NCBI RefSeq assembly: GCF_002744735.1
Contig: NZ_KZ319339.1
Coordinates: 1,550,001 to 1,614,000, forward strand
Reading direction: 5' to 3'
DNA: 64,000 nt
Origin: Marinobacter guineae
GTDB lineage: Bacteria > Pseudomonadota > Gammaproteobacteria > Pseudomonadales > Oleiphilaceae
The position numbers and the translations under genes were made by a program. The notes below the pieces were generated by a model, which was not told where the DNA came from, searched no databases, and worked only from the letters and a program-made list of their open reading frames with translations. Positions within the stretch are counted from its first letter, which is position 1. Each line of letters opens with the position of its first letter. Positions 36,584 through 46,749 of this stretch are shown one piece after another.

Positions 36584-37903
36584 ATGAATACCCCGGAACT
36601 GCTTGCCCCCGCCGGCACCCCTGAACACCTCGAAACAGCCTTCGCGTACGGTGCGGATGCCGTATACGCCGGCCAGCCCCGCTACTCACTGAGAGTAAGG
36701 AACAACAGTTTCAAAGACGTTGCAGCCCTCGGGGCCGGAATCGCAAGAGCCCACGAACTTGGCAAGCATTTTTACCTTGTTTCAAACATAGCACCTCATA
36801 ACAACAAGGTACGCAGCTACCTCAAAGATCTGGCGCCGGTACTGGAACAGAAACCCGATGCCCTCATCATGTCTGATCCCGGGCTGATCATGCTGGTTCG
36901 GGAAAAATGGCCGGACCAGCCCATACACCTCTCGGTGCAGGCCAACGCGGTTAACTGGGCCTCCGTGGAATTCTGGCGCCGACAGGGCATCAGCCGGGTC
37001 ATCCTCTCCAGAGAATTGGCGCTTGACGAAATTCGCGAGATCCGTGACCGGGTCCCCGACATGGAACTGGAAGTCTTTGTGCACGGCGCCCTTTGCATGG
37101 CCTACTCCGGCCGCTGCCTGCTCTCCGGCTACATGAACCACCGGGACGCCAACCAGGGCGCATGCACCAACGCCTGCCGCTGGAACTACAAGGAAGTCCA
37201 ACACAGCCACGACCAGACCGGTGACCTCATCGCCACCTGCGGCAATGGCGGCGCTCAGGAAGTGGAACCAAAGGAAATCCTGCTGGAAGAGCCGAACCGC
37301 CCCGGCGGTTTCATCCCCGCCTACGAGGACGAACACGGCACCTACATCATGAATTCCAAGGACCTGCGGGCAGTTCAGCACGTGGCAGAGTTGGCCAGGA
37401 TGGGTGTCCACTCCCTGAAAATCGAAGGCAGAACCAAAAGCACCTACTACGTTGCCCGCACCACCCAGGTCTACCGTCGCGCCATCGACGAGGCAATGAA
37501 CGGCAAGCCCTTCGACATGAGTTTGATGGACGAACTCGAAGCCCTCTCCAATCGCGGTTACACCGAAGGCTTCCTGCGCCGGCACGTACCCCGGGAATAC
37601 CAGACCTACGAACAGGGCTCCTCGTTCCTCGGAACCCAGCAGGTTGTCGGCACTATTACCGATGCGGATGACCGATGGCTGACCATCGACGTAAAGAACA
37701 AATTCGCACCCGGCGATCAACTCGAACTGATCAACCCGGCCGGCAACATCCGGTTCTCGGCCAGTATCATGGAAAACCGAAACGGCCAGGCCATGGAATA
37801 TGCGCCTGGGAGCGGGCATATCGTTCGAATTCCAAAACCGGCTGATCTTCCTTGGTCCCTGGAACATAGTTACCTCACCAAAATCTTGTCCCTCGGCGTT
37901 TAG
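36584..37903 (+). CDS. trhP: TrhP (YegQ), U32-family tRNA hydroxylation protein
   Basis: A 439-aa peptidase U32-family protein. ELLAPAGTPEHLETAFAYGADAVYAG is the N-terminal signature; the U32 core EVFVHGALCMAYSGRCLLSGYM, with cysteines continuing in ACTNACRW, forms an Fe-S binding set. YegQ/TrhP makes 5-hydroxyuridine at the wobble position of tRNAs using prephenate-dependent chemistry in E. coli. The start at 36584 fits the family N-terminus and follows GCCCGGAG. Hairpin copy 4 follows 12 bp after the stop. Confidence 0.9.
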   Translation: MNTPELLAPAGTPEHLETAFAYGADAVYAGQPRYSLRVRNNSFKDVAALGAGIARAHELGKHFYLVSNIAPHNNKVRSYLKDLAPVLEQKPDALIMSDPGLIMLVREKWPDQPIHLSVQANAVNWASVEFWRRQGISRVILSRELALDEIREIRDRVPDMELEVFVHGALCMAYSGRCLLSGYMNHRDANQGACTNACRWNYKEVQHSHDQTGDLIATCGNGGAQEVEPKEILLEEPNRPGGFIPAYEDEHGTYIMNSKDLRAVQHVAELARMGVHSLKIEGRTKSTYYVARTTQVYRRAIDEAMNGKPFDMSLMDELEALSNRGYTEGFLRRHVPREYQTYEQGSSFLGTQQVVGTITDADDRWLTIDVKNKFAPGDQLELINPAGNIRFSASIMENRNGQAMEYAPGSGHIVRIPKPADLPWSLEHSYLTKILSLGV

Positions 37904-37915
37904 CAATTAGTCTCA

Positions 37916-38026
37916 GGCGGCGTGCGCGGACCGCCTCCACAGACTGTGTGTTGCCAGGGATGGCAACACCAAGCCCCCACGGATGGGTTCACGGCGTGTC
38001 TGGGGAGGCGGTCCGCGCACGCCGCC
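37916..38026 (+). repeat. Large variable-arm hairpin element, copy 4
   Basis: Arms 37916-37944 and 37998-38026 pair at 28 of 29 positions. The 53-nt loop begins TGTGTGTTGCCAGGGATGGC and ends GGCGT, matching copy 3 without its insertion. It fills the space after trhP; the rest of this 480-bp gap is the suf promoter and leader. Confidence 0.86.
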
Positions 38027-38132
38027 CTGCACCAAATCTGAAGTCCCCGTAGTTATAAGCTATAGGGCCCATCACCCAGCCCCTTAGTGCCCCAAAGGCC
38101 GATTAAGGTATAATCATTCCACGCACAAATTA

Positions 38133-38165
38133 ATACCTGACTAATTTACTCTGGTATTGTATAAT
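38133..38165 (+). promoter_or_regulatory. suf promoter with overlapping type 1 IscR site
   Basis: ATACCTGACT and ACTCTGGTAT, five bases apart, form a 25-bp match to the type 1 IscR consensus with two mismatches (38133-38157). The site covers a -35-like CTGACT (38137-38142) and abuts a perfect -10 TATAAT (38160-38165) 17 bp further on. [2Fe-2S]-IscR bound here would repress the suf operon when clusters are plentiful. iscR itself is not in the window. Confidence 0.8.
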
Positions 38166-38171
38166 CCCCAG

Positions 38172-38384
38172 CCAGAAGCAACGGATTCAGCCTGCATTTC
38201 TGCTTATGTTTCAGCATCAGGGCACCAGAAATCCGTCATCCAAAAAGCGATTGCAGGGCGTACTCACCGGATGAGCGACCACTGCAACACCCAAACTGAT
38301 GACATCCGATCGACAGCCCGCCTACGAGGCTGCCGGCGACACCAAGGGCGAAAGCCCGCGATGAGAGAATACGGAGCGACGATC
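38172..38384 (+). other. Long untranslated leader of the suf operon
   Basis: If transcription starts about 7 bp after the -10 at 38160, about 213 nt precede sufB. The open frame through this region starts upstream of the promoter, has no ribosome site and no recognisable domain, so I treat it as non-coding. A small stem, GCGAAAGCCCGC, lies just before sufB. No known riboswitch was recognised. Confidence 0.45.
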
Positions 38385-39833
<1,449 letters not shown>

Positions 39834-39897
39834 CCCGGGCCGGCCCATAGACTGCATACGAATTCATACAGATTCAGAAATAGAGAGAAGCCAACAA

Positions 39898-40671
39898 ATG
39901 CTGAGCATCAAGAACCTGCACGCATCCGTTGAGGGCAAAGAAATCCTCAAAGGCATCAACCTGGAGATCAAGGCCGGGGAAGTTCACGCCATCATGGGCC
40001 CGAATGGCTCCGGTAAGAGCACCCTGTCGCAGGTACTGGCAGGTAACGAGGCATTTGAAGTTACCGAAGGCGAAGTGACACTGAACGGCGAGAACCTGCT
40101 GGAACTGGAGACCGAAGAGCGTGCCCGCGAAGGTGTTTTCCTGGCATTCCAGTACCCGGTGGAGATTCCCGGCGTGAGCAACCTCCAGTTCCTGCGTACT
40201 GCGGTGAACGCCCTACGCCATCACAGGGGTGAGAGCGAAATGAACGCGGCGGAGTTCATGAAGCTGGCCAAAGAGGTCTCCAGACAGGTGGATCTGGACC
40301 CGGCATTCCTGAAGCGTGGCGTGAACCAGGGCTTCTCCGGCGGCGAAAAAAAGCGCAATGAAATCATGCAGGCGCTTCTGCTGCAGCCGAAGCTGGCGAT
40401 TCTGGACGAAACCGATTCCGGGCTGGACATCGACGCCCTGCAGGTGGTCTCCAACGGCGTTAACGCCCTGCGCGCGAAAGATCGCGCCATCTTGATGGTG
40501 ACCCACTACCAGCGCCTGCTGAACCACATTGTGCCGGATTACGTGCACGTGCTGGCCGGGGGCAGGATCGTTAAATCCGGTGGCCGTGAGCTGGCCCTGG
40601 AGCTTGAAGAACGCGGCTACGGCTGGCTCGGCATAAAGGAAGAAGAAACTGCCAACAGTTCGGCCAATTAA
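39898..40671 (+). CDS. sufC: SufC, ATPase of the SufBCD complex
   Basis: A 257-aa ABC-type ATPase that drives shape changes in SufB-SufD. Walker A is GPNGSGKST, the signature is GFSGGEKKR and Walker B is LAILDETDSGLD; the ETDSGLD form is typical of SufC. The frame could extend into the gap after sufB, but MLSIKNLHASVEG fits the family start, though its ribosome site (GAGAGAAG) is moderate. Confidence 0.96.
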   Translation: MLSIKNLHASVEGKEILKGINLEIKAGEVHAIMGPNGSGKSTLSQVLAGNEAFEVTEGEVTLNGENLLELETEERAREGVFLAFQYPVEIPGVSNLQFLRTAVNALRHHRGESEMNAAEFMKLAKEVSRQVDLDPAFLKRGVNQGFSGGEKKRNEIMQALLLQPKLAILDETDSGLDIDALQVVSNGVNALRAKDRAILMVTHYQRLLNHIVPDYVHVLAGGRIVKSGGRELALELEERGYGWLGIKEEETANSSAN

Positions 40672-40684
40672 AGGAGTGCGCGGA

Positions 40685-41971
40685 ATGAAACCAGCACCAA
40701 CACTTTCTACCGCGTTCCTGCATCCGGCCGGGCACACCCTACCGGAACCGCTGGCGGCACTGCGCAGGCAGCAGAGCTCAAGCCTGGTAGACCTGCCACT
40801 GCCGACGCGGAAAACAGAGAACTGGAAGTACTCGAGCAAGTACCTGAAGCTGACCGATGAAATGGCCATTTCTCTGCCTGCCGATGGCAAATCCGGCAGC
40901 AGTCTGGCGGTACCCGGCTACAAGGTCGTGGTGCTGAATGGCATCATGATGCCCGAAGCCAGCGACTACCCGGATCTGGATGGCATCACTATCGAGCGCT
41001 TCGAAGACCTGGACGGCGACACGGCCACCTGGCTCGCCGAACGCCTGGATCACGCCCTGGATAGCCAGTCCGTGCAAATCTCCCGCCTGAATACCGCTCG
41101 GTTTGAAGATGGCCTGCTGATTCGTCTCAAGCCCGGTGCGGTGCTGGACCAGCCACTGTTCATTATTCACGAGACCAACGCCGACGCCAGTGGCTCCGCC
41201 TATCCGCGCATTTACGTGGATGCCGGTGCCAACAGCCAGATCACCCTGGTAGAAGAGTACATATCCAGCGGCACTGAATCGGCCATGGTAAACACAGTCA
41301 CCGAAATGAATCTTGGTGAAGGCGCCAACGTCACCAGCATCCGCCTGAACATGGAAGGCGAGAATGTTCAGCATATTGGCTCTACGGGTGTCCTGCAGCA
41401 GCGCAGCTCTCGCTTTGAAAGCCACTGTGTCGGCTTTGGCGGCCCCCTGCGCCGGCACGATCTGCAGGTTCGGCTGGAAGGTGAAGGTGCCGACTGCAAA
41501 CTCAACGGCGTGGTGGTAACCCAGGGCAAACAGCACTACGACAACCACACCACCATTGAGCATGTTGCGGCCCACTGCAACAGCGAGGAGACCTATCGCA
41601 ACATTGCTGCGGACCAGTCCCACGCGGTTTTCAACGGCCGGATTCATATCCATCAGGACGCCCAGAAGTCCAACGCGGAGATGAACAACAAGAACCTGTT
41701 GCTGTCCAATGGTGCAGAAATCGACACCAAGCCGGAACTGGAAATCTACGCAGACGACGTGAAGTGTGCCCACGGGGCCACCATCGGCCAGCTAGATGAA
41801 ACCTCACTGTTCTACCTGGTTTCACGGGGTATCGGCCGGCGCGAAGCCAATGTTCTGCTCACCATGGCATTCATTAACGAGCTGGTAGAGCAGATCCCGG
41901 TTGAAGCAGTTCGGGAAACGGCCCAGGGCCGCCTGAACCACTTCTTCGAACAGACATTCCAGGAGGCATAA
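40685..41971 (+). CDS. sufD: SufD, Fe-S scaffold partner
   Basis: A 428-aa paralogue of SufB and third member of the SufBC2D scaffold. The C-terminal KCAHGATIGQLDETSLFYLVSRG segment with its conserved His is the family mark. It starts behind AAGGAG (the GTG nine bases earlier is part of that spacing) and is 6 bp from sufS. Confidence 0.94.
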   Translation: MKPAPTLSTAFLHPAGHTLPEPLAALRRQQSSSLVDLPLPTRKTENWKYSSKYLKLTDEMAISLPADGKSGSSLAVPGYKVVVLNGIMMPEASDYPDLDGITIERFEDLDGDTATWLAERLDHALDSQSVQISRLNTARFEDGLLIRLKPGAVLDQPLFIIHETNADASGSAYPRIYVDAGANSQITLVEEYISSGTESAMVNTVTEMNLGEGANVTSIRLNMEGENVQHIGSTGVLQQRSSRFESHCVGFGGPLRRHDLQVRLEGEGADCKLNGVVVTQGKQHYDNHTTIEHVAAHCNSEETYRNIAADQSHAVFNGRIHIHQDAQKSNAEMNNKNLLLSNGAEIDTKPELEIYADDVKCAHGATIGQLDETSLFYLVSRGIGRREANVLLTMAFINELVEQIPVEAVRETAQGRLNHFFEQTFQEA

Positions 41972-41977
41972 CCGGTT

Positions 41978-43231
41978 ATGACCGATCTGTCCGTGGCAAA
42001 CACCGCCAAGCGCCCCACTTTCGATGTGGAGGCTATCCGCCGGGATTTCCCGATCCTGTCACAGCAGGTGAACGGCAAGCCCCTGGTGTATCTGGATAAT
42101 GGCGCTTCGGCCCAGAAACCAGAGGCAGTGCTGGACGCCATGGACCGCTATTACCGTGAAATGCACTCCAACGTTCACCGCGGTGCCCATACCCTCGGGG
42201 ATCGGGCCACCGCCGCTTTCGAAGGTGCCCGGGAAACCGTTCGCAGATTCCTGAACGCCGAAAGCACCCGGGAAATCATCTGGACCCGTGGCACCACCGA
42301 GGCCATCAACCTGGTGGCCAACGGCCTGGCACCACGCCTGAAAGCCGGCGACGAGATCCTGGTCAGCTACATGGAGCACCACGCCAACATTGTGCCTTGG
42401 CAGATGATTGCCGAGCGTACCGGCGCGAAAGTGGTTCCTGTCCAGGTAACACCCGAGGGTGAGCTGGACCTGGAGTCTTTCACGAGCCTGCTGAATGACA
42501 GAACCCGGATATTGGCCATCACCCACGTTTCCAACGTGCTGGGAACAGTGAACCCAGTGGCGGCACTGATGGAGCAGGCCAAAGCCCGCGGCATCATCAC
42601 TCTTGTGGACGGCGCACAGGCAGCGCCCCATTATCAGCCGGACGTCCGGGCGCTGGGGTGCGACTTTTATGCGTTCTCATCCCACAAACTGTTTGGCCCC
42701 ACTGGCATTGGCGTTCTCTATGGCAAGGCCCAGCTGTTGGAAGAGATGCCTCCCTACCAGGGCGGCGGCGAGATGATCGAGCGGGTCTCTTTCGAACGCA
42801 CCACCTGGAACACCCTGCCCTACAAGTTTGAGGCCGGCACTCCGGCCATTGCTGAAGCCGTGGGGCTGGGAGCCGCCATCGACTATCTCAATGGCCTGGA
42901 CCGCTACGCCATGGAAGCCGCAGAATCAGCCCTGCTGGAGCGGGCCAACCAGCTGGTGGAGACAGTCCCTGGCATGGAAATCATCGGCACCGCGAAACAG
43001 AAAGTGCCGGTCATGTCCTTTAAAATTGCCGGTCTGCACCCCAGTGATATAGGTACGTTGCTGGATCAGCAGGGTATCGCCATCCGCACCGGCCACCATT
43101 GTGCCATGCCGCTGATGGATTTCTACGGAGTTCCCGGTACAGCCCGGGCCTCCTTTGCGTTCTACAATACTCTGGACGAGGTGGAATCATTGTTTACCGC
43201 CCTGCAGAAAGTCCAGCGCCTGTTTGCCTGA
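41978..43231 (+). CDS. sufS: SufS, group II cysteine desulfurase
   Basis: A 417-aa PLP enzyme that removes sulfur from cysteine for cluster assembly. The PLP lysine is in FSSHKLFGPTG and the persulfide cysteine is in TGHHCAMPLMDF, the group II form. HANIVPWQ and the early YLDNGASAQKP motif also fit. The upstream AGGAGG is about 12 bases from the ATG. Sulfur is handed to SufE (44236). Confidence 0.95.
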   Translation: MTDLSVANTAKRPTFDVEAIRRDFPILSQQVNGKPLVYLDNGASAQKPEAVLDAMDRYYREMHSNVHRGAHTLGDRATAAFEGARETVRRFLNAESTREIIWTRGTTEAINLVANGLAPRLKAGDEILVSYMEHHANIVPWQMIAERTGAKVVPVQVTPEGELDLESFTSLLNDRTRILAITHVSNVLGTVNPVAALMEQAKARGIITLVDGAQAAPHYQPDVRALGCDFYAFSSHKLFGPTGIGVLYGKAQLLEEMPPYQGGGEMIERVSFERTTWNTLPYKFEAGTPAIAEAVGLGAAIDYLNGLDRYAMEAAESALLERANQLVETVPGMEIIGTAKQKVPVMSFKIAGLHPSDIGTLLDQQGIAIRTGHHCAMPLMDFYGVPGTARASFAFYNTLDEVESLFTALQKVQRLFA

Positions 43232-43244
43232 TGGAGGTGGAATC

Positions 43245-43598
43245 ATGACAGCTGAAGTCTTCACCCCGACCGTTGCCGTCACCATGACGCCCAACGCGGT
43301 TCGACATGTCCGCAAACAACTGGAGAAGAAACCGGACGCCAAAGGTATCCGGCTGGCCATCCGGAAAAGTGGCTGCTCTGGTTTCAAATACGAAACCCAA
43401 TGGGTGGAAGATGTCGCGGCCGACGACAAGGTTTTCCATATTGATGGCGTCGACGTGTTCGTCAAAGAGGAACACCTGCCTCTGGTGAACGGCATCGAGA
43501 TCGACTTTGTCACTGAGGGCGTGAACTCCATGTTCCAGTTCCGCAATCCGAATGCCACCGCCGAGTGCGGGTGCGGCGAGAGTTTTACCGTAGCGTAG
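43245..43598 (+). CDS. sufA: SufA, A-type Fe-S carrier
   Basis: A 117-aa HesB/IscA-family carrier. The three cluster cysteines are seen as SGCSGF and ECGCG. The start follows GGAGGTGG, 13 bp after sufS. Whether it acts as SufA or as another A-type carrier cannot be told from sequence; the operon position suggests SufA. A 94-bp gap with a REP-like hairpin follows. Confidence 0.88.
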   Translation: MTAEVFTPTVAVTMTPNAVRHVRKQLEKKPDAKGIRLAIRKSGCSGFKYETQWVEDVAADDKVFHIDGVDVFVKEEHLPLVNGIEIDFVTEGVNSMFQFRNPNATAECGCGESFTVA

Positions 43599-43632
43599 CT
43601 CGTATCACCTCACCCAGAACACAGACAGGTAG

Positions 43633-43658
43633 GTCGGATTAGCGCAGCGTAATCCGAC
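43633..43658. repeat. REP-like hairpin inside the suf operon
   Basis: GTCGGATTA and TAATCCGAC form a 9-bp perfect stem with an eight-base GC-rich loop. This sequence is a common extragenic palindrome in gammaproteobacteria. It sits between sufA and sufT, where it could stabilise or shorten the upstream message. Confidence 0.85.
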
Positions 43659-43692
43659 ACCAAAGATAGAAAACAGCGAGGCCCGAACAGGC

Positions 43693-44235
43693 ATGCAAGA
43701 ACGGGAAGTGGTCCTGACCAAACGCGAGGTGGAAGCCCGCCTTGTTCCTTCCGGAACCGAGATTATGATTCCGTCGGACACCTTCGTGACCATCACGCAG
43801 TCACTGGGCGGCACCTTTACGGTTGCCGTGAACGGCAATCTTGCCCGTATTGAAGGCCAAGATGCCGATGCCCTTGGCAAGCAGCCACTGGAAAGCAGCT
43901 TCGACACCCCGGAAGACGGCACCGTCAACGAGAACCAGGTGTGGGAAGCCATGCGCAATTGCTACGACCCGGAAATTCCGGTCAATGTAGTGGACCTCGG
44001 CCTGATCTATGAGTGCAAGATCGAGAACGGCACGGAAGACGGCAACCACGTGTACGTCAAGATGACGCTGACTGCTGCCGGTTGCGGCATGGGGCCGGTG
44101 ATCACCGAAGACGTCCGGCGCAAGCTTGAGCATGTGCCCAATGTGGACAAGGTGACCGTGGAACTGACCTTCGATCCGCCCTGGAGCAACGACATGCTCA
44201 CCGACGAAGCCAAGCTTGAACTGGGAATGCTGTAA
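43693..44235 (+). CDS. sufT: SufT, DUF59/MIP18-family Fe-S maturation protein
   Basis: A 180-aa protein. The C-terminal 100 residues are a MIP18/DUF59 domain: AMRNCYDPEIPVNVVDLGLIY, then LTAAGCGMGP with the conserved Cys, and DPPWSNDMLTDEAK. An N-terminal extension of about 75 residues is typical of the SufT form. SufT-like proteins help deliver clusters to target enzymes. It stops one base before the sufE start. Confidence 0.92.
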   Translation: MQEREVVLTKREVEARLVPSGTEIMIPSDTFVTITQSLGGTFTVAVNGNLARIEGQDADALGKQPLESSFDTPEDGTVNENQVWEAMRNCYDPEIPVNVVDLGLIYECKIENGTEDGNHVYVKMTLTAAGCGMGPVITEDVRRKLEHVPNVDKVTVELTFDPPWSNDMLTDEAKLELGML

Positions 44236-44706
44236 ATGACTGCCAGCAAAGAGACCTTTCTGACCAACCCGCTCGGAAAAGACACCACTCTGGAAGACGT
44301 TCTTGATGGCTTCGAGCTGCTGGACGACTGGGAAGAGCGCTACGCCTATATTATCGACCTGGGCAAACAGCTGCCGGCCTTTCCGGACGATGCCCGAATT
44401 GAAGAGAACTACGTGCACGGCTGCCAGAGCCAGGTCTGGCTGATTCACCATTTCGACGAAACCAGCGGCCGGCTCTACCTGTTGATTGATTCAGACGCCA
44501 TGATTGTGCGTGGCCTGGCCGCCATCATACTGGTGGCCCTGAACGGGAAACCCCCAAGGGATCTGCTGGCCACCGATATTGATGAGCTGTTCGAGAAGCT
44601 GGACCTGTTCCGTCACATCTCCCCCACCCGGGGCAACGGCCTGCGGGCCATGGTTGGCAAGATTCGCGATATTGCCGCCGCCGAGCTGGCCCGCACCAGC
44701 GACTGA
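44236..44706 (+). CDS. sufE: SufE, sulfur acceptor for SufS
   Basis: A 156-aa sulfur-transfer protein. The acceptor cysteine is in ENYVHGCQSQVWL. It takes persulfide from SufS and passes it to SufB. Last gene of the operon, directly adjacent to sufT. The end is convergent with flgT, 10 bp apart. Confidence 0.94.
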   Translation: MTASKETFLTNPLGKDTTLEDVLDGFELLDDWEERYAYIIDLGKQLPAFPDDARIEENYVHGCQSQVWLIHHFDETSGRLYLLIDSDAMIVRGLAAIILVALNGKPPRDLLATDIDELFEKLDLFRHISPTRGNGLRAMVGKIRDIAAAELARTSD

Positions 44707-44716
44707 CGGCGACCGC

Positions 44717-45943
44717 CTACCACAGGATGGCGATATCATCCCTCTGAATATTCACGATACCGCCCAGCTGGGGCATGGTTCCGCGGCTGGACTGAGGCTG
44801 AACCCTGTCCAGGGTTACGGACAGCTGGCTGTCCGTCAGCTCCGGAGTGGCGCCAGGCGCATCCAGATACCCCGTGCTCCGGTACAGCTGCAATTCGTCA
44901 CCAGGCCGGAGCCCTGCCGTTGCGCCGGATTCCAGTGTCACTGAATATCCATCCACCCGGGTGATCCGGGTAATAAAAGGCTGACAGGCCAATGCCTCGG
45001 TAACGGCTGTCGCCATTTCTTCAATGACGCCATTCACAGACTGGCCATAGGCGGTCTTCCGGAAACCTTCCGATCCAAAGCCGGCTGAGCTGCCGGGCGC
45101 TGCGTTCCAGTCCGACGAGGTGGCGAACCTTTGCTGATAGATCGGTGAACCGCTGAAGCCGTCATAGACGACAAGATCCGCCGCAAAGCGACGTTGCTGA
45201 TCCACCGTGCCAATACCCCGCTGCATCCGGTCCAGAACCGACGTGCCCCAGGCGGACGGGTCCGCCACGCCCAGATCCCGGATAACGCCCGTTACGACGA
45301 ACTGAACCCCCATTTCACGGGCCACCTGCAACACATTGGTCAGCCGGTTATTGCCCTGCTGAACCGTGGGTGCATTCAGAAGATCGGAAAACATTCGCGA
45401 CCGGGTAGCGCCAAAGACCTGAAAGCCACCCCGTTCCATCAACCGCTGCTGGAGTTGTTGCGGCAAGATTTCGCCGGCGTCGCCAATACGCCCTATACGG
45501 GTCTGGTCCGGGTGGAGCACCGGAAAACCGGTGACGGCGACCCGTTTTTTAAGCCGACTCGCCTCACCCGCACCGCACTGGCCTCGGCTCTCACTGATAT
45601 CGCCCCGAACCACCACCCGCAGCAGATTACCGCTCTGGTACTCGTCGACAATCCGAACATTTCTTGCCCGCGTGCTTGAGGCCAGGCGAACCTGTGACTC
45701 CGTGATAACGCCATTCTCCATGGTGTCCTGGGTGCTCACCCGGGCTTCATACTGCAGCGATAAGTCCCGGATGGCCGACTTGCGGGCCTCAGCGCGGGCG
45801 GTCTCAAGATCCCCGTTGTAGATATTGGCGTGGCCCACACCTTCCAGAACCACGGCCTGCGCCCCGGTGGCAAACACCAGCGGCAAGGCGAGAGCGCACA
45901 GTACTAACAGTGATGACCAACGCAGTGACAACAAACGCTTCAT
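44717..45943 (-). CDS. flgT: FlgT-like flagellar assembly protein
   Basis: A 408-aa secreted protein with a signal peptide (LLVLCALALPLVFATGAQA). It matches the FlgT pattern: an N-terminal domain (EGVGHANIYNGDLETARAEARKSAIRDLSLQ), a middle domain with VAVTGFPVLHPDQ, and a C-terminal domain (VTLESGATAGLRPGDELQLYR). In Vibrio FlgT forms the H-ring of the polar flagellar motor. It follows flgP by 9 bp on the same strand; other flagellar genes are not in view. Confidence 0.85.
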   Translation of the reverse strand: MKRLLSLRWSSLLVLCALALPLVFATGAQAVVLEGVGHANIYNGDLETARAEARKSAIRDLSLQYEARVSTQDTMENGVITESQVRLASSTRARNVRIVDEYQSGNLLRVVVRGDISESRGQCGAGEASRLKKRVAVTGFPVLHPDQTRIGRIGDAGEILPQQLQQRLMERGGFQVFGATRSRMFSDLLNAPTVQQGNNRLTNVLQVAREMGVQFVVTGVIRDLGVADPSAWGTSVLDRMQRGIGTVDQQRRFAADLVVYDGFSGSPIYQQRFATSSDWNAAPGSSAGFGSEGFRKTAYGQSVNGVIEEMATAVTEALACQPFITRITRVDGYSVTLESGATAGLRPGDELQLYRSTGYLDAPGATPELTDSQLSVTLDRVQPQSSRGTMPQLGGIVNIQRDDIAILW

Positions 45944-45952
45944 AACTTTATA

Positions 45953-46501
45953 TCACTCAAGGTAATACAGGGAATCGACGCCCTTGCTCTGCACATCGCC
46001 GACGCTGTCATTCTCCTGGGGCATGGGGATCGGGCACAGGTCCCGAACCTGATCATCAGCAACCTTGGCAACACAGGCCCGGAACCGGGGTTCCAGCTTC
46101 AGCTCCATAACCGTTTCAAAGACCCCGTCGCTGTGCTCGTTGACCGCGACCAGCTTGGCGCCGCGGAGGTAGCTGTCAACATAGGTTCGGAACGTATCAT
46201 TGCGCAAAACGAAGTCATTGACGGTGGAACTGCCGTAAACCACGGTTCCGTATACTCGCTCTACCAGGTTCCGGTAAGCGTCCAGCTGCGAAGCCCGCCG
46301 GGCCATAAGACGCTTGCGGGTATCCGAACGGTCCGTGCCGACATTCTCATAAGTCCCAAGGCCGCTGACCCGAACGGTGATCGGCTCCAACTTCGTGTCA
46401 TCCCGGGACCGGTTACCGTCATCGGACCGGTAACTGCCAACCGGCGCACAGGCAACAAGACTCGTTGCCAACAGAGGGATGAGTATCCAGCGAAGGGTCA
46501 T
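45953..46501 (-). CDS. flgP: FlgP-like LPP20-family lipoprotein
   Basis: A 182-aa lipoprotein with signal LIPLLATSLVAC (lipobox LVAC). The body fits the LPP20/FlgP family: RLMARRASQLDAYRNLVERVYG and YLRGAKLVAVNEHSDGVFETVMEL. FlgP is an outer-membrane protein needed for polar flagella in Vibrio and Campylobacter. First gene of a flgP-flgT operon. Confidence 0.85.
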   Translation of the reverse strand: MTLRWILIPLLATSLVACAPVGSYRSDDGNRSRDDTKLEPITVRVSGLGTYENVGTDRSDTRKRLMARRASQLDAYRNLVERVYGTVVYGSSTVNDFVLRNDTFRTYVDSYLRGAKLVAVNEHSDGVFETVMELKLEPRFRACVAKVADDQVRDLCPIPMPQENDSVGDVQSKGVDSLYYLE

Positions 46502-46749
46502 TGCTTCTCTCCAAAAAACGTCATTTCCGGGCTACCATGAAAGAATTACGCCAGTTTTGCTAAGCCTCTGATATTCCGCATAACGGACATAAAACGCTCA
46601 CCCCCGGCCGGGCCATGCGGCAAAAACCTGCCTCCGTTTACACATCGAAAACAAACCGTTACCCCTTGTGTCATGTGCCAGACAAGGTTCTGCATTAACC
46701 TTTCAGCCACGTAATATCTATTTCGCATTTTTACTCAACAGGATTCTTC

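Noticed and set aside
38157..38384. An N-terminal extension of SufB
   Set aside because: The open frame starts within the promoter, lacks a ribosome site and does not resemble SufB; ATG 38385 matches the family start.
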